Under the pieces are notes generated by a model. That model was not told the DNA's origin. It was given only the letters and a program-made list of their open reading frames with translations, and made no database searches. DNA of 64,000 nucleotides from an uncultured Pontibacter sp. (GTDB lineage Bacteria > Bacteroidota > Bacteroidia > Cytophagales > Hymenobacteraceae), in NCBI GenBank assembly GCA_947499125.1, contig CANMMP010000003.1, positions 186,001 through 250,000 of the forward strand, in the 5' to 3' direction. Each line of letters opens with the position of its first letter. The first letter of the stretch is position 1. Shown piece by piece: positions 1 to 9,313 of this stretch. A program made the translations under genes and the position numbers.

Positions 1-610
1 GCGAAGGCACCCTCAAAATGTTGATCTATGGAGGTGTGATATATTTAAAATTTATCTATACCCTGTGTTACAGGCTTGCCTTTGTTTTAGTAACATGAGA
101 ATAAAATCCATGCTCTTCAAAGCTATGTTGTTGTAGGATATGCAGATGTGGGCCTTTATGGAGATCACTTTATCAATAGGCCAACCTTAAAACTATAGAT
201 GGCTTATAGTTTGGTAGTGATTTGGCTGAAGTAACAGGTTTTGAGCTGAATTTTTTTAAGCGAAAAAAGGCCTTTACGCAGCGGAAACGGGGATTTAAAA
301 ATATTTTAAAAAATATTGAGGTGCACGCTTGCTTTTGGGAAACAAGAACTATAATTTTGCACCCGAATTGAGAGAGACAGATTACTGGAAAGCTAATATT
401 CAAACAAAAATTTAGTAATCCAAATTCTGGATGAAGTTTTTTGTGCGGCTTTTATTTTTTAGCTCCGGAAATCTCAAAATATAAGTTAAAAATACCCGCC
501 AGACGGGATAAAGATAAGGTTAGTTAAAGTTAGATTAGTTTAGTTTGTTTTAAGGTGAGAGAAAGCCCAGTCATTTTGACGGGGCTTTTCTCATTTATAG
601 GGTTTATAGT
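1..610. other. Gene-free segment at window start
   Basis: No complete gene is supported here. Two short plus-strand open stretches without clear starts, 94-198 and 210-371 in different frames, read like protein sequence (for example GYADVGLYGDHF in the first) and could be debris of a decayed gene. I cannot assign a family. The right end carries the terminator for the operon that ends at 611. Confidence 0.5.
559..592 (-). terminator. Probable terminator of the 4600-611 operon
   Basis: An inverted repeat (GAGAAAGCCC paired with GGGCTTTTCTC, one bulged base) lies 19 bp beyond the stop of the NTF2-like gene. Short T tracts are weak on the minus strand, so efficiency is uncertain. Confidence 0.5.
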
Positions 611-1123
611 TTACTTCAGGTATTTCTCAGGTATAGGCTGGCTTTTGGTTTCAGGTGTAAACAGCAGGCTGGCTATCCACCATCTGCCTTTATCAAAAAC
701 AAGCTGATAAGTATTTACACCACGGTCTTCTACTTTCCCATTCTCGCCGAAACGGGTCTCGTACACCTGGAAAGCCGTAGCCAGGTTGCCAAAACGTTCG
801 ATGCGCAGGCTTACCTGGTTCTCATAAAAGCCTAATTCGGCGTAGGCTGGGCCATTGCGGTCAGCGAACTGCGTTACGGTAGTGATGCGCACAAAACTGC
901 TGTCGCCTTTAAAGAACACACCACCCATTTGCGCATCCGGTAAAAACAGGGCTTTAAACTTTTCCATGTCACGCTGCTGCCCTTTCGGCCCCGATATAAT
1001 TTTGAGCCCGGTGGCAGTGATGGCCTCTATAGTACCAACCTCGGCAGAGGTAAGTTTAGTTTGTGCCTGGGCAGTTAAAGTCATGGCAAGGCCAAGTATA
1101 AAAGTTAGCAACGACCTTTTCAT
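611..1123 (-). CDS. Secreted NTF2/SnoaL-like fold protein
   Basis: 170-residue protein with a signal peptide (MKRSLLTFILGLAMTLTAQA, cleavage near residue 20). The rest has the size and pattern of a cone-shaped NTF2-like domain: an N-terminal helical part, then strands ending in RGVNTYQLVFDKGRWWIASLLF, the characteristic last two strands. Such domains bind small ligands or act as scaffolds, and no catalytic residues can be assigned. It is the last gene of a minus-strand operon, starting 12 bp after the MORN/TonB protein ends. A role in the periplasm is inferred from the signal peptide. The ATG start fits the signal peptide. Confidence 0.7.
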   Translation of the reverse strand: MKRSLLTFILGLAMTLTAQAQTKLTSAEVGTIEAITATGLKIISGPKGQQRDMEKFKALFLPDAQMGGVFFKGDSSFVRITTVTQFADRNGPAYAELGFYENQVSLRIERFGNLATAFQVYETRFGENGKVEDRGVNTYQLVFDKGRWWIASLLFTPETKSQPIPEKYLK

Positions 1124-1135
1124 AGTGTGAAGTTC

Positions 1136-1963
1136 TTATCTTGAAACTGAGAATCGTACAGGTACTGTAAAGGCTACTTCTACAGGTTCACCCTCAAACA
1201 AGCCGGGTTTCCAGGTGGGCATTGTTGCAAGCACCCTCACTGCTTCTGCATCCAGTTCAGGATCTACACTTTGTACTACTTCCACATTACCTATTGCCCC
1301 ATCTTTTGAGACCACGAAAGCAACTACAACCATACCACTTATCCCACTTCGTTGCGCCATCTTTGGATACTTTATATTCCTTGCCATGTATTGCCTAAGG
1401 TGTAATTCCCCACCCGGAAACTCAGGCATTTGCTCCATCCTGAAAAACTTGTGCTCCTTGCCCTGCTTATCATATAGTTTCCCTGATATTAGCTCATTCT
1501 GGTCATAAACTTCAATCCGGCGCAGTTCGCCTGTCTCGTAGTAAGCTTTCAGGGTATCCTGTAGTTTATAGTTGCGGTAATGTTGCGTATACTGCAGTTG
1601 TCCGCTTTCGTAATAGCTTTTATACTCGCCGTGCAGCTCATTTTTAACATAAACTGATTCTGTTTTTAGATTCCCGTTCGGATACCACTCGTAATGCGGG
1701 CCCTCTAATACCCCTCGGCCGTAAAGTCCGCCATTTAAGTTGCTATAGGTAAGCCTGCTTACTTTAGCACTATCCGAAAGTAGGTAACGCGTTCTGGTGC
1801 CTCCCCAGTTTTCATTCTTTTCTTCCACTTCGTAGTAGTGTGCTTCGCTTTGAGGCACCTCCACACGACCGCTTTTACTTAAGTATTTTATAGTTTGCGC
1901 CGAAGCCGTATTTGCCATTATAAGTATAGCCGCAGCTATAAGGCAGGTATAAGTTAATTTCAT
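1136..1963 (-). CDS. MORN-repeat protein with TonB C-terminal domain
   Basis: 275 residues. A signal peptide (about 1-22) is followed by MORN/YwqK-like repeats at about 85-165 (units such as GPHYEWYPNGNLK, GEYKSYYESGQL, DTLKAYYETGEL) and a TonB C-terminal domain at about 185-275 (YPKMAQRSGISGMVVVAFVV, then AVRVLATMPTWKPG). This MORN plus TonB_C combination is common in Bacteroidota. The protein lacks the long proline-rich linker of true TonB, so it may be a periplasmic adaptor and not a full energy transducer. It lies 9 bp downstream of the DUF3857 gene and 12 bp upstream of the NTF2-like gene, so the three are probably co-transcribed. Confidence 0.8.
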   Translation of the reverse strand: MKLTYTCLIAAAILIMANTASAQTIKYLSKSGRVEVPQSEAHYYEVEEKNENWGGTRTRYLLSDSAKVSRLTYSNLNGGLYGRGVLEGPHYEWYPNGNLKTESVYVKNELHGEYKSYYESGQLQYTQHYRNYKLQDTLKAYYETGELRRIEVYDQNELISGKLYDKQGKEHKFFRMEQMPEFPGGELHLRQYMARNIKYPKMAQRSGISGMVVVAFVVSKDGAIGNVEVVQSVDPELDAEAVRVLATMPTWKPGLFEGEPVEVAFTVPVRFSVSR

Positions 1964-1972
1964 GTGTGGTAA

Positions 1973-4600
1973 TTATAAAAGCACTTTCTCTCTTTCGTGC
2001 TGCTCTACTTCTGTAAACTCCGGTTCGTAATGTGCTGCCGGGTGCAGGCGCTCTACAAATGTTTCTTTCACCCGTAGCGATAAGTTAAAGTATGGCACCC
2101 AGATAGCGGCCGCTACAAAAGATTTAAGAACCTCTTTTCCTGCTTCGGTATTGTTGCCCATGTCCACGCCAAGTAAGCTTGCCAGCACATAATCAAACAC
2201 AACAAAGGCTAAATTCGAGGCATAAAAAATTGTCATGAGTCTCGGCACGCTCGACCGCCGGTTAAAGAACAGGAAGATCAAAAGTATACTGAAAGCCACA
2301 TAAGAGGTATTAACTATAACTTCCATAGTTAAGAGGCCTGCCAGCGCCGGAGAATATACACCAGATGTCGGGTCCAGAATATTGCTCCACACCGCAGCAT
2401 CGAAATACTGGCCGTTTAGTAAGCCAATAAGAAACCTGATGGGAGTAGTTACCAGCCCTATAGTAACCAGAATAAGCCAGCCTCCTATACTTCTGCCATC
2501 CAGTACACTATAGCCTTCCGGTAGTTGTGGGTCCCAGTGGTGTAGTTTATAGGCACCAAAAGCAGCAGCCATTAACGTTACAAGTGCCAGCATAATAACC
2601 GGCCAGGTTATACCTTTATTCGCAGTAAAACCTTGGTTATAAGTCAGGCCATACGATAGCACATCCAGCACACTTTTCTGGTTGCGTATATAGGCGGCTG
2701 TTGCCTCAGCGGTTACATGATCCTGCTTGTTTTTATAAGTATAAGTTATACTTACTTCCTGGCCCGATGAACTATATTCCACCTGTTTCCCGAAATGAAA
2801 GGCATCATCATCTATCTCGAAGTTGTCGTTATCAATGGACCAGGCTTCGGGTAAGAGTACGGTTATTTTTTGCTCTACATGCAGTGGGTAATTCAGGCCG
2901 AGTGGCATTGTGCGTTTTGTTGTTTTTGGTTGCTGAATGTAGGCGCGCAATACCTGTGGCGTAAACCATGCTTCCACTACTTTTTCGTTGTCCTGTTGCG
3001 GAGCCCAGAAGTTCGGGATGCTATACTTTTCGAAAACAATAAAGGTGTGCCCGTTATCTTCGTACCGTATCTCTCCGTCCTGCTCTATTTCAGGATAGCT
3101 GTTTGCATAAAAGTTAAGGTAGTTCTTTTCAATGTCTTTGTTGCTGGTAGTGGAAAAGTGGCGGCGCTGATAGTCGGCTTCCGAACCGGTATAAACTGTG
3201 CGAACCTCCAGGGCAACAGGGGTAGTAAAATCGGTAACATGAAAAAGCTCATTAACCTGGATCTGGGCTGTATTTAAGGTAGGAGCAGTAACCGTGGCCA
3301 ACGCTTTTGTCTGGGGTTTTATGAGCAGTGCTTTTCCATAAGCCGGCAGGTAAATACTTTTAAAGTCGCCCCGCTGCTTGCTGATCGTAGGATCGTACCA
3401 ATACGTTTTGCCACCCAGCAATTCTACCTGCACTATGCAATGGTTAAAAGCGTAAGGCGACGGCAGCTGGTCTGCGATGTGTTCCTTAACGTTAGAGTTT
3501 ACTAAAGCCGGATAAGCCTTGATCTCCATCTGCTGCAACATCACGCATAACAGCAAAGCCTTGTCTTTACAATCGCCGAAGCGGTTTGCAAACACTGCCG
3601 ACGGAGTGCGAGGCTTAAAACCGCCTATACCTGCCTCAAACCCTAAATACCGTACTTCGTCCTGCACAAAACGGAGCGCAGCTTCTATGCGGCCTTCGTC
3701 GCTGCCATAAGCTGCCTTTATGCTATCTATTTTTGCGGTAAGAGGTTTGCTGAGCTTTTCTTTTACGTCGTATAATGGCAGTGCCCATTGCATCACTTCT
3801 GCCCAGGAGTTAAACTCTGATACATATACTCCCGGATAAGGGTCGTACCACGATGGTGCTTCATCATCTACTTCCGTGCCCGGCAGATTTTTAAGATGCC
3901 AGGTATAAATGGTACTTCCATTGTCGGTTGTAATTTCCGGCTTTTTATCCGTTAAGTATAGTTTATAGTTTAGCTTGCGGTTTTGCGGCACTATAATGCG
4001 CAGCAGGCGCTCATCCATTGGGTCGTAGCCCTGCAGGTTAAACGAGTTAAAGAACCTGCCTGCAAACACCGGGTTGGCACCTTTTATAGTACAGGAATAT
4101 TCTACAATGTCGCCTACCCGTATATCGTCCAGCACCAGTACAGCAGTCAGGCTCTCGTCGTAAATGCCTTCATCCATACCTTTTTCGCGCTGCAGTACTT
4201 TTACTTTGTTCAGGTTCAGCTTATCGATAGCCTTGCCGTTACGCCATACTTTTACTTTGTGCAACTGCAGCTGCTCATGGTTAGGGTCGAAAGAAATGCG
4301 CAGTTCTGATGAGTTCTGAACGCCTTCTTCGGTAGTAAATTTGTAGCTGTTATGGTAGTATACTTCTTCCCGGCCTATATGGTATTGCTGCCCCATAAGC
4401 AGGTAATGGAAGCCGCCGTTTACTTCGTTTGTGTTGATATTGGTATCAGTGCGCTGGGGCAATTTCTTAATCCAGGTGGGTTCCGGCGTAACCGAGACAT
4501 TTCGGGGAGCAGCCAGCGCCTGGTGCCAGCTAAAGGTCAGTAAAAACAGTATGGCAGCGGCAAATGCAATACGTTTGCTTTCAGAGTAAAGGTGTTTCAT
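1973..4600 (-). CDS. DUF3857 / transglutaminase-like protein with C-terminal DUF2569 membrane domain
   Basis: 875 residues. After a signal sequence (1-30) there is a DUF3857 domain (about 60-250), then a transglutaminase-like domain with a recognisable Cys-His-Asp triad: Cys in FGDCKDKALLL (about 343), His in NHCIVQVE (about 387) and Asp in YWYDPT (about 404). A region typical of these proteins follows, and after about residue 705 a four-helix membrane domain starts with GGWLILVTIGLVTTPIRF, matching DUF2569. The catalytic part is probably periplasmic. Its substrate is unknown; relatives are annotated as peptidase-like proteins. It heads a minus-strand operon and is divergent from the ABC exporter at 4756, with a 155-bp shared promoter region. 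Confidence 0.8.
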   Translation of the reverse strand: MKHLYSESKRIAFAAAILFLLTFSWHQALAAPRNVSVTPEPTWIKKLPQRTDTNINTNEVNGGFHYLLMGQQYHIGREEVYYHNSYKFTTEEGVQNSSELRISFDPNHEQLQLHKVKVWRNGKAIDKLNLNKVKVLQREKGMDEGIYDESLTAVLVLDDIRVGDIVEYSCTIKGANPVFAGRFFNSFNLQGYDPMDERLLRIIVPQNRKLNYKLYLTDKKPEITTDNGSTIYTWHLKNLPGTEVDDEAPSWYDPYPGVYVSEFNSWAEVMQWALPLYDVKEKLSKPLTAKIDSIKAAYGSDEGRIEAALRFVQDEVRYLGFEAGIGGFKPRTPSAVFANRFGDCKDKALLLCVMLQQMEIKAYPALVNSNVKEHIADQLPSPYAFNHCIVQVELLGGKTYWYDPTISKQRGDFKSIYLPAYGKALLIKPQTKALATVTAPTLNTAQIQVNELFHVTDFTTPVALEVRTVYTGSEADYQRRHFSTTSNKDIEKNYLNFYANSYPEIEQDGEIRYEDNGHTFIVFEKYSIPNFWAPQQDNEKVVEAWFTPQVLRAYIQQPKTTKRTMPLGLNYPLHVEQKITVLLPEAWSIDNDNFEIDDDAFHFGKQVEYSSSGQEVSITYTYKNKQDHVTAEATAAYIRNQKSVLDVLSYGLTYNQGFTANKGITWPVIMLALVTLMAAAFGAYKLHHWDPQLPEGYSVLDGRSIGGWLILVTIGLVTTPIRFLIGLLNGQYFDAAVWSNILDPTSGVYSPALAGLLTMEVIVNTSYVAFSILLIFLFFNRRSSVPRLMTIFYASNLAFVVFDYVLASLLGVDMGNNTEAGKEVLKSFVAAAIWVPYFNLSLRVKETFVERLHPAAHYEPEFTEVEQHEREKVLL

Positions 4601-4755
4601 GATGGCTAAAAATTGATCATTAAATATAGTACATTTTATGTTATGAGCTTATATTCCACCCTCATCTTGCCCGGTTAAAAGTATAAATTACCATAGTATT
4701 GCCTAAAACATTCTCTTGTGCCAATGGTATAGCTATAGTTGAGTTACAAGTATAA

Positions 4756-6609
4756 ATGAAGACTTTCAGAGATAAACCTGCTGCCGCAACCAAAGCAGCT
4801 GACGATAAAAAGAGTTTTAAAGAACAGGTAGGCGCGCTAAAGAACCTGCCTAAGTTTTTCCGTTTGATATGGGAGACCAGCCGGGCTATGACCATTGGCA
4901 ACCTCGTACTGCGCCTTATTAAATCGGCGATTCCGCTCTCGATGCTCTATATCGGCAAGCTGATAATTGATGAAGTTATCCGGCTGATAGACGTGACCGG
5001 CGACCGTGACCTAAGTTACTTGTGGATGCTGGTAGCTGCAGAACTGGGCCTGGCTATACTTTCGGACCTGATAAACCGGGGCATTACACTGCTGGATAGT
5101 TTGCTCGGCGACCTTTTCTCCAACAAAACCTCTATTGCCCTGATAGCGCACGCGGCTACCTTAGACCTGACACAATTTGAGGACGCCACCTTTTACGACA
5201 AGCTGGAACGGGCACGCAGGCAAACTGTAACCCGTGTGGTTTTAATGTCGCAGGTGCTGTCGCAGATGCAGGATATTGTAACGATAGCTTTCCTGGCGGT
5301 TGGTCTGATAGCATTTAACCCGTGGCTTATTGGTATACTTCTGATCGCGGTTATACCTTCCTTTCTCGGCGAAACGCACTTTAACGAACGCACCTACTCC
5401 CTTTCTCGCTCCTGGACACCCGAGCGCCGCGAACTGGATTACCTCCGTTACATTGGCGCCTCCGACGAAACAGCCAAAGAGATAAAGACCTTTAACCTTT
5501 CCGGCTTCCTGACAGATCGGTTTAAATTGCTTTCGGATAAATACTACCTGCTCAACAAAGGCCTTATTATTAAACGGGCCATTTGGGGGAGTGCCCTTAG
5601 CGGGTTAGGTACACTGGCATATTATGGCGCTTTCATTTTTATACTGATGCAAACAGTGGCCGGGGCTATTACGGTAGGTAGTTTAACTTTTCTGGCTGGC
5701 TCGTTCAGTAGTATGCGCGGTTTGTTGCAGGGTATCATGACGCGCTTTTCGCAGATAGCAGAGAGTGCTTTATACTTGCAGGATCTCTTCGATTTTCTGG
5801 AACTGAAACCGCAGATAACGCCTCCTACAAACCCTTTACCTATTCCGAGGCCCATACAAGAGGGCTTTACTTTTGAGAATGTAGGTTTTAAGTACCAGAA
5901 CAGTGAGCGTTGGGCTGTACGCAACCTAAGCTTCCATTTAAGAGCCGGCGAAAAACTGGCCTTGGTTGGCGAGAACGGAGCTGGCAAAACCACTTTGGTA
6001 AAATTACTCGCCAGACTCTACGAACCTACTGAAGGTCGCATACTTTTAGATGGCCTCGATCTGCGGGAGTATGACCTCAACGACCTACGCCACCAGGTAG
6101 GTATCATTTTCCAGGATTACGTTCGTTTCCAGATGTCGGCTTCCGATAACATTGCTATTGGGCAGATCAGTAACATCCGGGATAAGGAACGCATACAGGG
6201 CTCCGCACAAAAAAGCTTAGCTGACCCGGTTATTCAGCGCCTGCCCGACAAGTATGACCAGGTGCTCGGTAAGCGCTTTAACAAAGGCGTAGAGCTATCG
6301 GGTGGCGAGTGGCAGAAAGTGGCGCTGGCGCGTGCTTATATGCGCGATGCGCAACTCCTGATACTCGATGAACCAACCTCCGCCCTCGATGCCCGTGCCG
6401 AACACGAAGTTTTCTTACGTTTCTCTGAGTTGATAGCTGGCAAAACCGCAGTGCTTATCTCCCACCGCTTCTCCACTGTGCGCATGGCCGATAGGATCTT
6501 GTTCTTAGAGCAAGGGCAGCTTAAAGAGCTGGGCTCACATGAAGAATTACTTGCTCAAAATGGTAAGTATGCTGAGTTGTTTAAGCTGCAGGCGAAAGGG
6601 TATTTGTAG
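4756..6609 (+). CDS. ABC transporter, fused permease and ATPase (exporter type)
   Basis: 617 residues. An N-terminal six-helix transmembrane region (about 50-340) precedes one nucleotide-binding domain with Walker A GENGAGKTTLVK (about 404), signature LSGGEWQKVALARA (about 513), Walker B LLILDEP (about 533) and the H-loop ISHRFST. This is the type IV exporter half-transporter arrangement, which works as a homodimer or heterodimer. The substrate cannot be deduced; relatives export lipids, peptides or drugs. It stands alone on the plus strand. The N-terminus (about 1-35) is unusually basic and hydrophilic. It is followed by the repeat-rich gap at 6610-7357. Confidence 0.9.
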   Translation: MKTFRDKPAAATKAADDKKSFKEQVGALKNLPKFFRLIWETSRAMTIGNLVLRLIKSAIPLSMLYIGKLIIDEVIRLIDVTGDRDLSYLWMLVAAELGLAILSDLINRGITLLDSLLGDLFSNKTSIALIAHAATLDLTQFEDATFYDKLERARRQTVTRVVLMSQVLSQMQDIVTIAFLAVGLIAFNPWLIGILLIAVIPSFLGETHFNERTYSLSRSWTPERRELDYLRYIGASDETAKEIKTFNLSGFLTDRFKLLSDKYYLLNKGLIIKRAIWGSALSGLGTLAYYGAFIFILMQTVAGAITVGSLTFLAGSFSSMRGLLQGIMTRFSQIAESALYLQDLFDFLELKPQITPPTNPLPIPRPIQEGFTFENVGFKYQNSERWAVRNLSFHLRAGEKLALVGENGAGKTTLVKLLARLYEPTEGRILLDGLDLREYDLNDLRHQVGIIFQDYVRFQMSASDNIAIGQISNIRDKERIQGSAQKSLADPVIQRLPDKYDQVLGKRFNKGVELSGGEWQKVALARAYMRDAQLLILDEPTSALDARAEHEVFLRFSELIAGKTAVLISHRFSTVRMADRILFLEQGQLKELGSHEELLAQNGKYAELFKLQAKGYL

Positions 6610-6889
6610 TTCTGCTCCGGCCTTACACAAGATAGGCAGTTAACCCACCCCTGCCCCTCCGAGGAGGGGAATTTTGGCTGTTGTTTTATAGTCTGCGAAA
6701 TCAAACCATCCCCCTCCCGAATCAAGTTCGAGATCTGCGACTTGTTTAAGGCGGGGAATTTTTGGCTGTTGCTTTTGATAACTTTATAGTTTTATAGTTA
6801 AGGTCTTAACACCCCTATTGTCCCCTCAAGGGGACACTTCTGCTATAGCTGTAGATTTCTGTATAGTTATATAGTTACAGACTGAGAGC

Positions 6890-6909
6890 GGACAGGTCGC
6901 GACCTGTCC
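6890..6909. repeat. 20-bp perfect palindrome, copy 1
   Basis: GGACAGGTCGCGACCTGTCC is self-complementary across its whole length. An identical copy lies at 15862-15881, and the flanking bases (a GTAGGGACAGG-type context) are shared once one copy is inverted. Confidence 0.85.
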
Positions 6910-7336
6910 CTACAGAAGTATAACCATGAGAAAAGGTCGGAGCCTATAGTTTCAAAGTATAATTAACCGGTAGCTATGAGAAGTTTTCCAGTCTTTGGGT
7001 TGAGCGCCTTTGATTTGTTGCGGTGCCGCAGGCAATCCGAGGTACGAGGATAGCAAGAAAGCAGCAGCGCGATGCCCGAAGGCGGGGCCTCGCGGCCGTG
7101 AGCGCATAAAGCTAACTATAAAACGATAGGCAAGTAGAGCTCCCAGGATAAGAGATAGCAATGAAAGTATAGCTTGGTTCAAGGTGCTATAAGTCTCACT
7201 TAAAGGACATATAAGATGTCTCGACTAACGCTCGACATGACAAGAGAGAAGCTAAAGGCTATATAAGATTCCTCGGCTGACGCTCAGGATGACAAAAAAA
7301 CTACTATAACACTTATAATAAATAATAAACCACCTC

Positions 7337-7352
7337 CTCTCCACGTGGAACA
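7337..7352. promoter_or_regulatory. parS-like palindrome (degenerate)
   Basis: The minus strand reads TGTTCCACGTGGAGAG, matching the ParB-site consensus TGTTNCACGTGAAACA in one whole half and the CACGTG core but diverging in the other half. It lies just beyond the 3' end of the SLC13 gene. It could equally be a chance palindrome. Confidence 0.25.
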
Positions 7353-7357
7353 TTTTA

Positions 7358-9139
7358 TCAGAACGGAAAGAAGAATGGAATGATAAAGGACGCGATAGCC
7401 CATAACAGTAGGTTTAGAGGAGTGCCTACGCGCAGGTAATCTGAGAAGTAGTAATTACCGGGGCCGTAGATCATAGTGTTTGTCTGGTAGCCCATAGGCG
7501 TCATAAAGCTGAGGGATGCAGCGTATGTTACAGCCATAATAAAAGGCTTTACACTAACATTCATTTCGTGGGCTGTAACGATTGCGATAGGTGCCAGCAA
7601 CGCCGCTGTAGCATTGTTCGACATAAAGTTGGTAGCCATAAACGTTACAAAAAAGAACACCGACATCAGCACATGAGGCCCAAAAGTACCAACGTACTCT
7701 ATCAGCAATTGTGCAAGCAACCTGGCTGCCCCGGTCTTTTCGAGGGCTGCCCCCATCGAGAGCACGCCTGCTAACATAAAGATCACTTTCCAGTCTATTG
7801 AGCGGTATACTTCGTCGGGTCGGATGCATTTAAAGAAGATCAGCAGCAATACACCAACTACCGAACTTACAACTATAGGTGCCAAACCAGTTGCAGCGGC
7901 AGTAACTATACCTATACTTATAAGCAACACAGGTACAATTTTACTGTAGTCAAAATGGCTGCGCACTGATTCTGAAACTATAAGTATGTTGTCGTTTTGT
8001 CTTAGCTTTTTAGCCTGCCGTTCATCTGCTGATATAAGAAGCACATCGCCGGCTGATAAGTTAATATGGGTTAGTTTTTCGTGTAGTATTTCGTCGCGGT
8101 GCCGGATGGCAAGTACAGTAGCCCCATCGTTTGCAGCCCTGAAATCCAGCTGTTTCAGCGATTTGCCTTTCATGTAGGAATTGGGCGTAATAATGGCTTC
8201 ATAAAGCATGCGGTTATCCTGTGCCGGGCTATTTAACTGGGTTTTCCGTTCGGGTTTAAGCTCTATGCCTTTCTCGTGTTTTAACTTCCGAAGCTTACTT
8301 ACATCGCAACGCACCCGCAGCACATCGTTGGCATGCAGCACAGTATAAGGCGTTGGTTTTATGCGCTGCTTTTTATCGCGGGTTATCAGCAGCACGTCCA
8401 TATCCAAGTTCTGAACAAGTGTTGAGCGTTTTAAGGGCACCCCCACCGACGACGACTCAGGCAGCAACACTATCTCAGCCAGGTAATCTCCCATCCCAAA
8501 ATCTTCTGACAAACTTTCGGAAAACTTGCGGTTAGGTAACAAAAAGCGGCCTACAAGCACCATATACAATATACCGGCTATAAGGAATATGATGCCGGCA
8601 GGTGCAAACTCAAACATTTTCAGGGGCTCTTCGCCCTGGGCTTCTACTATACCGCTTACCAATATGTTAGTGGAGGTACCGATCAGCGTACAGATGCCAC
8701 CCATCAGAGCGCCAAACGAAAGAGGCATTAACAATTTGGCAGGACTGATCCGGATATCGCGACAAACCTGTATCACTACCGGCATCAGGAGGGCAACAAC
8801 TGCTGTATCATTAATGAAGGCTGATAAGCCCCCCGAAATAAGCATAACAGCCAGCAGGCACAGCAGGTAATTTTTACGCCCGATGCGGGTCAGCAGACTC
8901 CCGACACTGTTTAAAGCTCCCGATTTAAAAATAGAAGCACTTATAACAAACATAGCCCCTACCGTAATGGTAGCGGGATTGCTGAAGCCAGCCAGGCCTT
9001 CTACAGGTGTCAGGATACCGGTAACTATAAACAGGGCCACGATCAGCATGGCTACTGTATCAATGGGGAGTTTCTCGCTGATAAACAGCCCGATGGCTAT
9101 AGCGATAATTCCTAAAACAAGGGCTATCTCTAATCCCAT
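7358..9139 (-). CDS. SLC13/DASS-family anion transporter with RCK_C (TrkA-C) domains
   Basis: 593 residues of a polytopic membrane protein. Two hydrophobic halves (about 1-200 and 385-593) carry the family's conserved re-entrant motifs: the first half has FINDTAVVALLMPV and LIGTSTNILVSG, the second has NFMSNNATAALLAPIAI and FMTPMGYQTNTMIYGPG. Between them (about 205-375) lie two soluble TrkA-C/RCK_C domains. The family moves sulfate, dicarboxylates or similar anions with sodium; the substrate cannot be fixed from sequence. The gene is monocistronic on the minus strand with repeats on its 3' side. The ATG start begins directly with the first membrane helix. Confidence 0.88.
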   Translation of the reverse strand: MGLEIALVLGIIAIAIGLFISEKLPIDTVAMLIVALFIVTGILTPVEGLAGFSNPATITVGAMFVISASIFKSGALNSVGSLLTRIGRKNYLLCLLAVMLISGGLSAFINDTAVVALLMPVVIQVCRDIRISPAKLLMPLSFGALMGGICTLIGTSTNILVSGIVEAQGEEPLKMFEFAPAGIIFLIAGILYMVLVGRFLLPNRKFSESLSEDFGMGDYLAEIVLLPESSSVGVPLKRSTLVQNLDMDVLLITRDKKQRIKPTPYTVLHANDVLRVRCDVSKLRKLKHEKGIELKPERKTQLNSPAQDNRMLYEAIITPNSYMKGKSLKQLDFRAANDGATVLAIRHRDEILHEKLTHINLSAGDVLLISADERQAKKLRQNDNILIVSESVRSHFDYSKIVPVLLISIGIVTAAATGLAPIVVSSVVGVLLLIFFKCIRPDEVYRSIDWKVIFMLAGVLSMGAALEKTGAARLLAQLLIEYVGTFGPHVLMSVFFFVTFMATNFMSNNATAALLAPIAIVTAHEMNVSVKPFIMAVTYAASLSFMTPMGYQTNTMIYGPGNYYFSDYLRVGTPLNLLLWAIASFIIPFFFPF

Positions 9140-9313
9140 TGTTGCAGAGTTATAGTTTATGGCTTACAAATACGCCTGAAATACAGCTTGTTATGCTACA
9201 TGAAAGGAATAAATGCTAACTATAACTTTAAATTAGCCTTAACGGTTACGGCAAGTAAGTTATTTATTGAAAATGCCTTCGCGATGCAGGAAAGTATAAA
9301 TGGAAGGAGAAGC

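Larger units (their letters stand above)
6610..7357. repeat. Repeat-rich intergenic segment, copy A
   Basis: 748 bp without a convincing gene. It contains a GC-rich hairpin (6641-6675), a perfect 20-bp palindrome (6890-6909), segments at about 6925-7185 that recur inverted at about 15590-15840, and two short related units (7208-7244 and 7259-7293) that recur inverted at 15487-15523 and 15533-15570. The same modules in the same order make up the gap at 15.5-16.15 kb on the opposite strand. The 76-codon minus-strand reading frame at 6952-7182 lies wholly inside the repeat and is not credible as a gene. Confidence 0.75.

Noticed and set aside
6641..6675. Possible intrinsic terminator after the ABC exporter
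   Set aside because: The GC-rich hairpin has no T run and matches the dispersed arm found at 52200-52353, so it is better explained as a repeat.
6952..7182. 76-codon minus-strand reading frame inside the composite repeat
   Set aside because: It lies wholly in repeat copy A. The inverted copy B does not keep the frame, and the sequence resembles no protein family.
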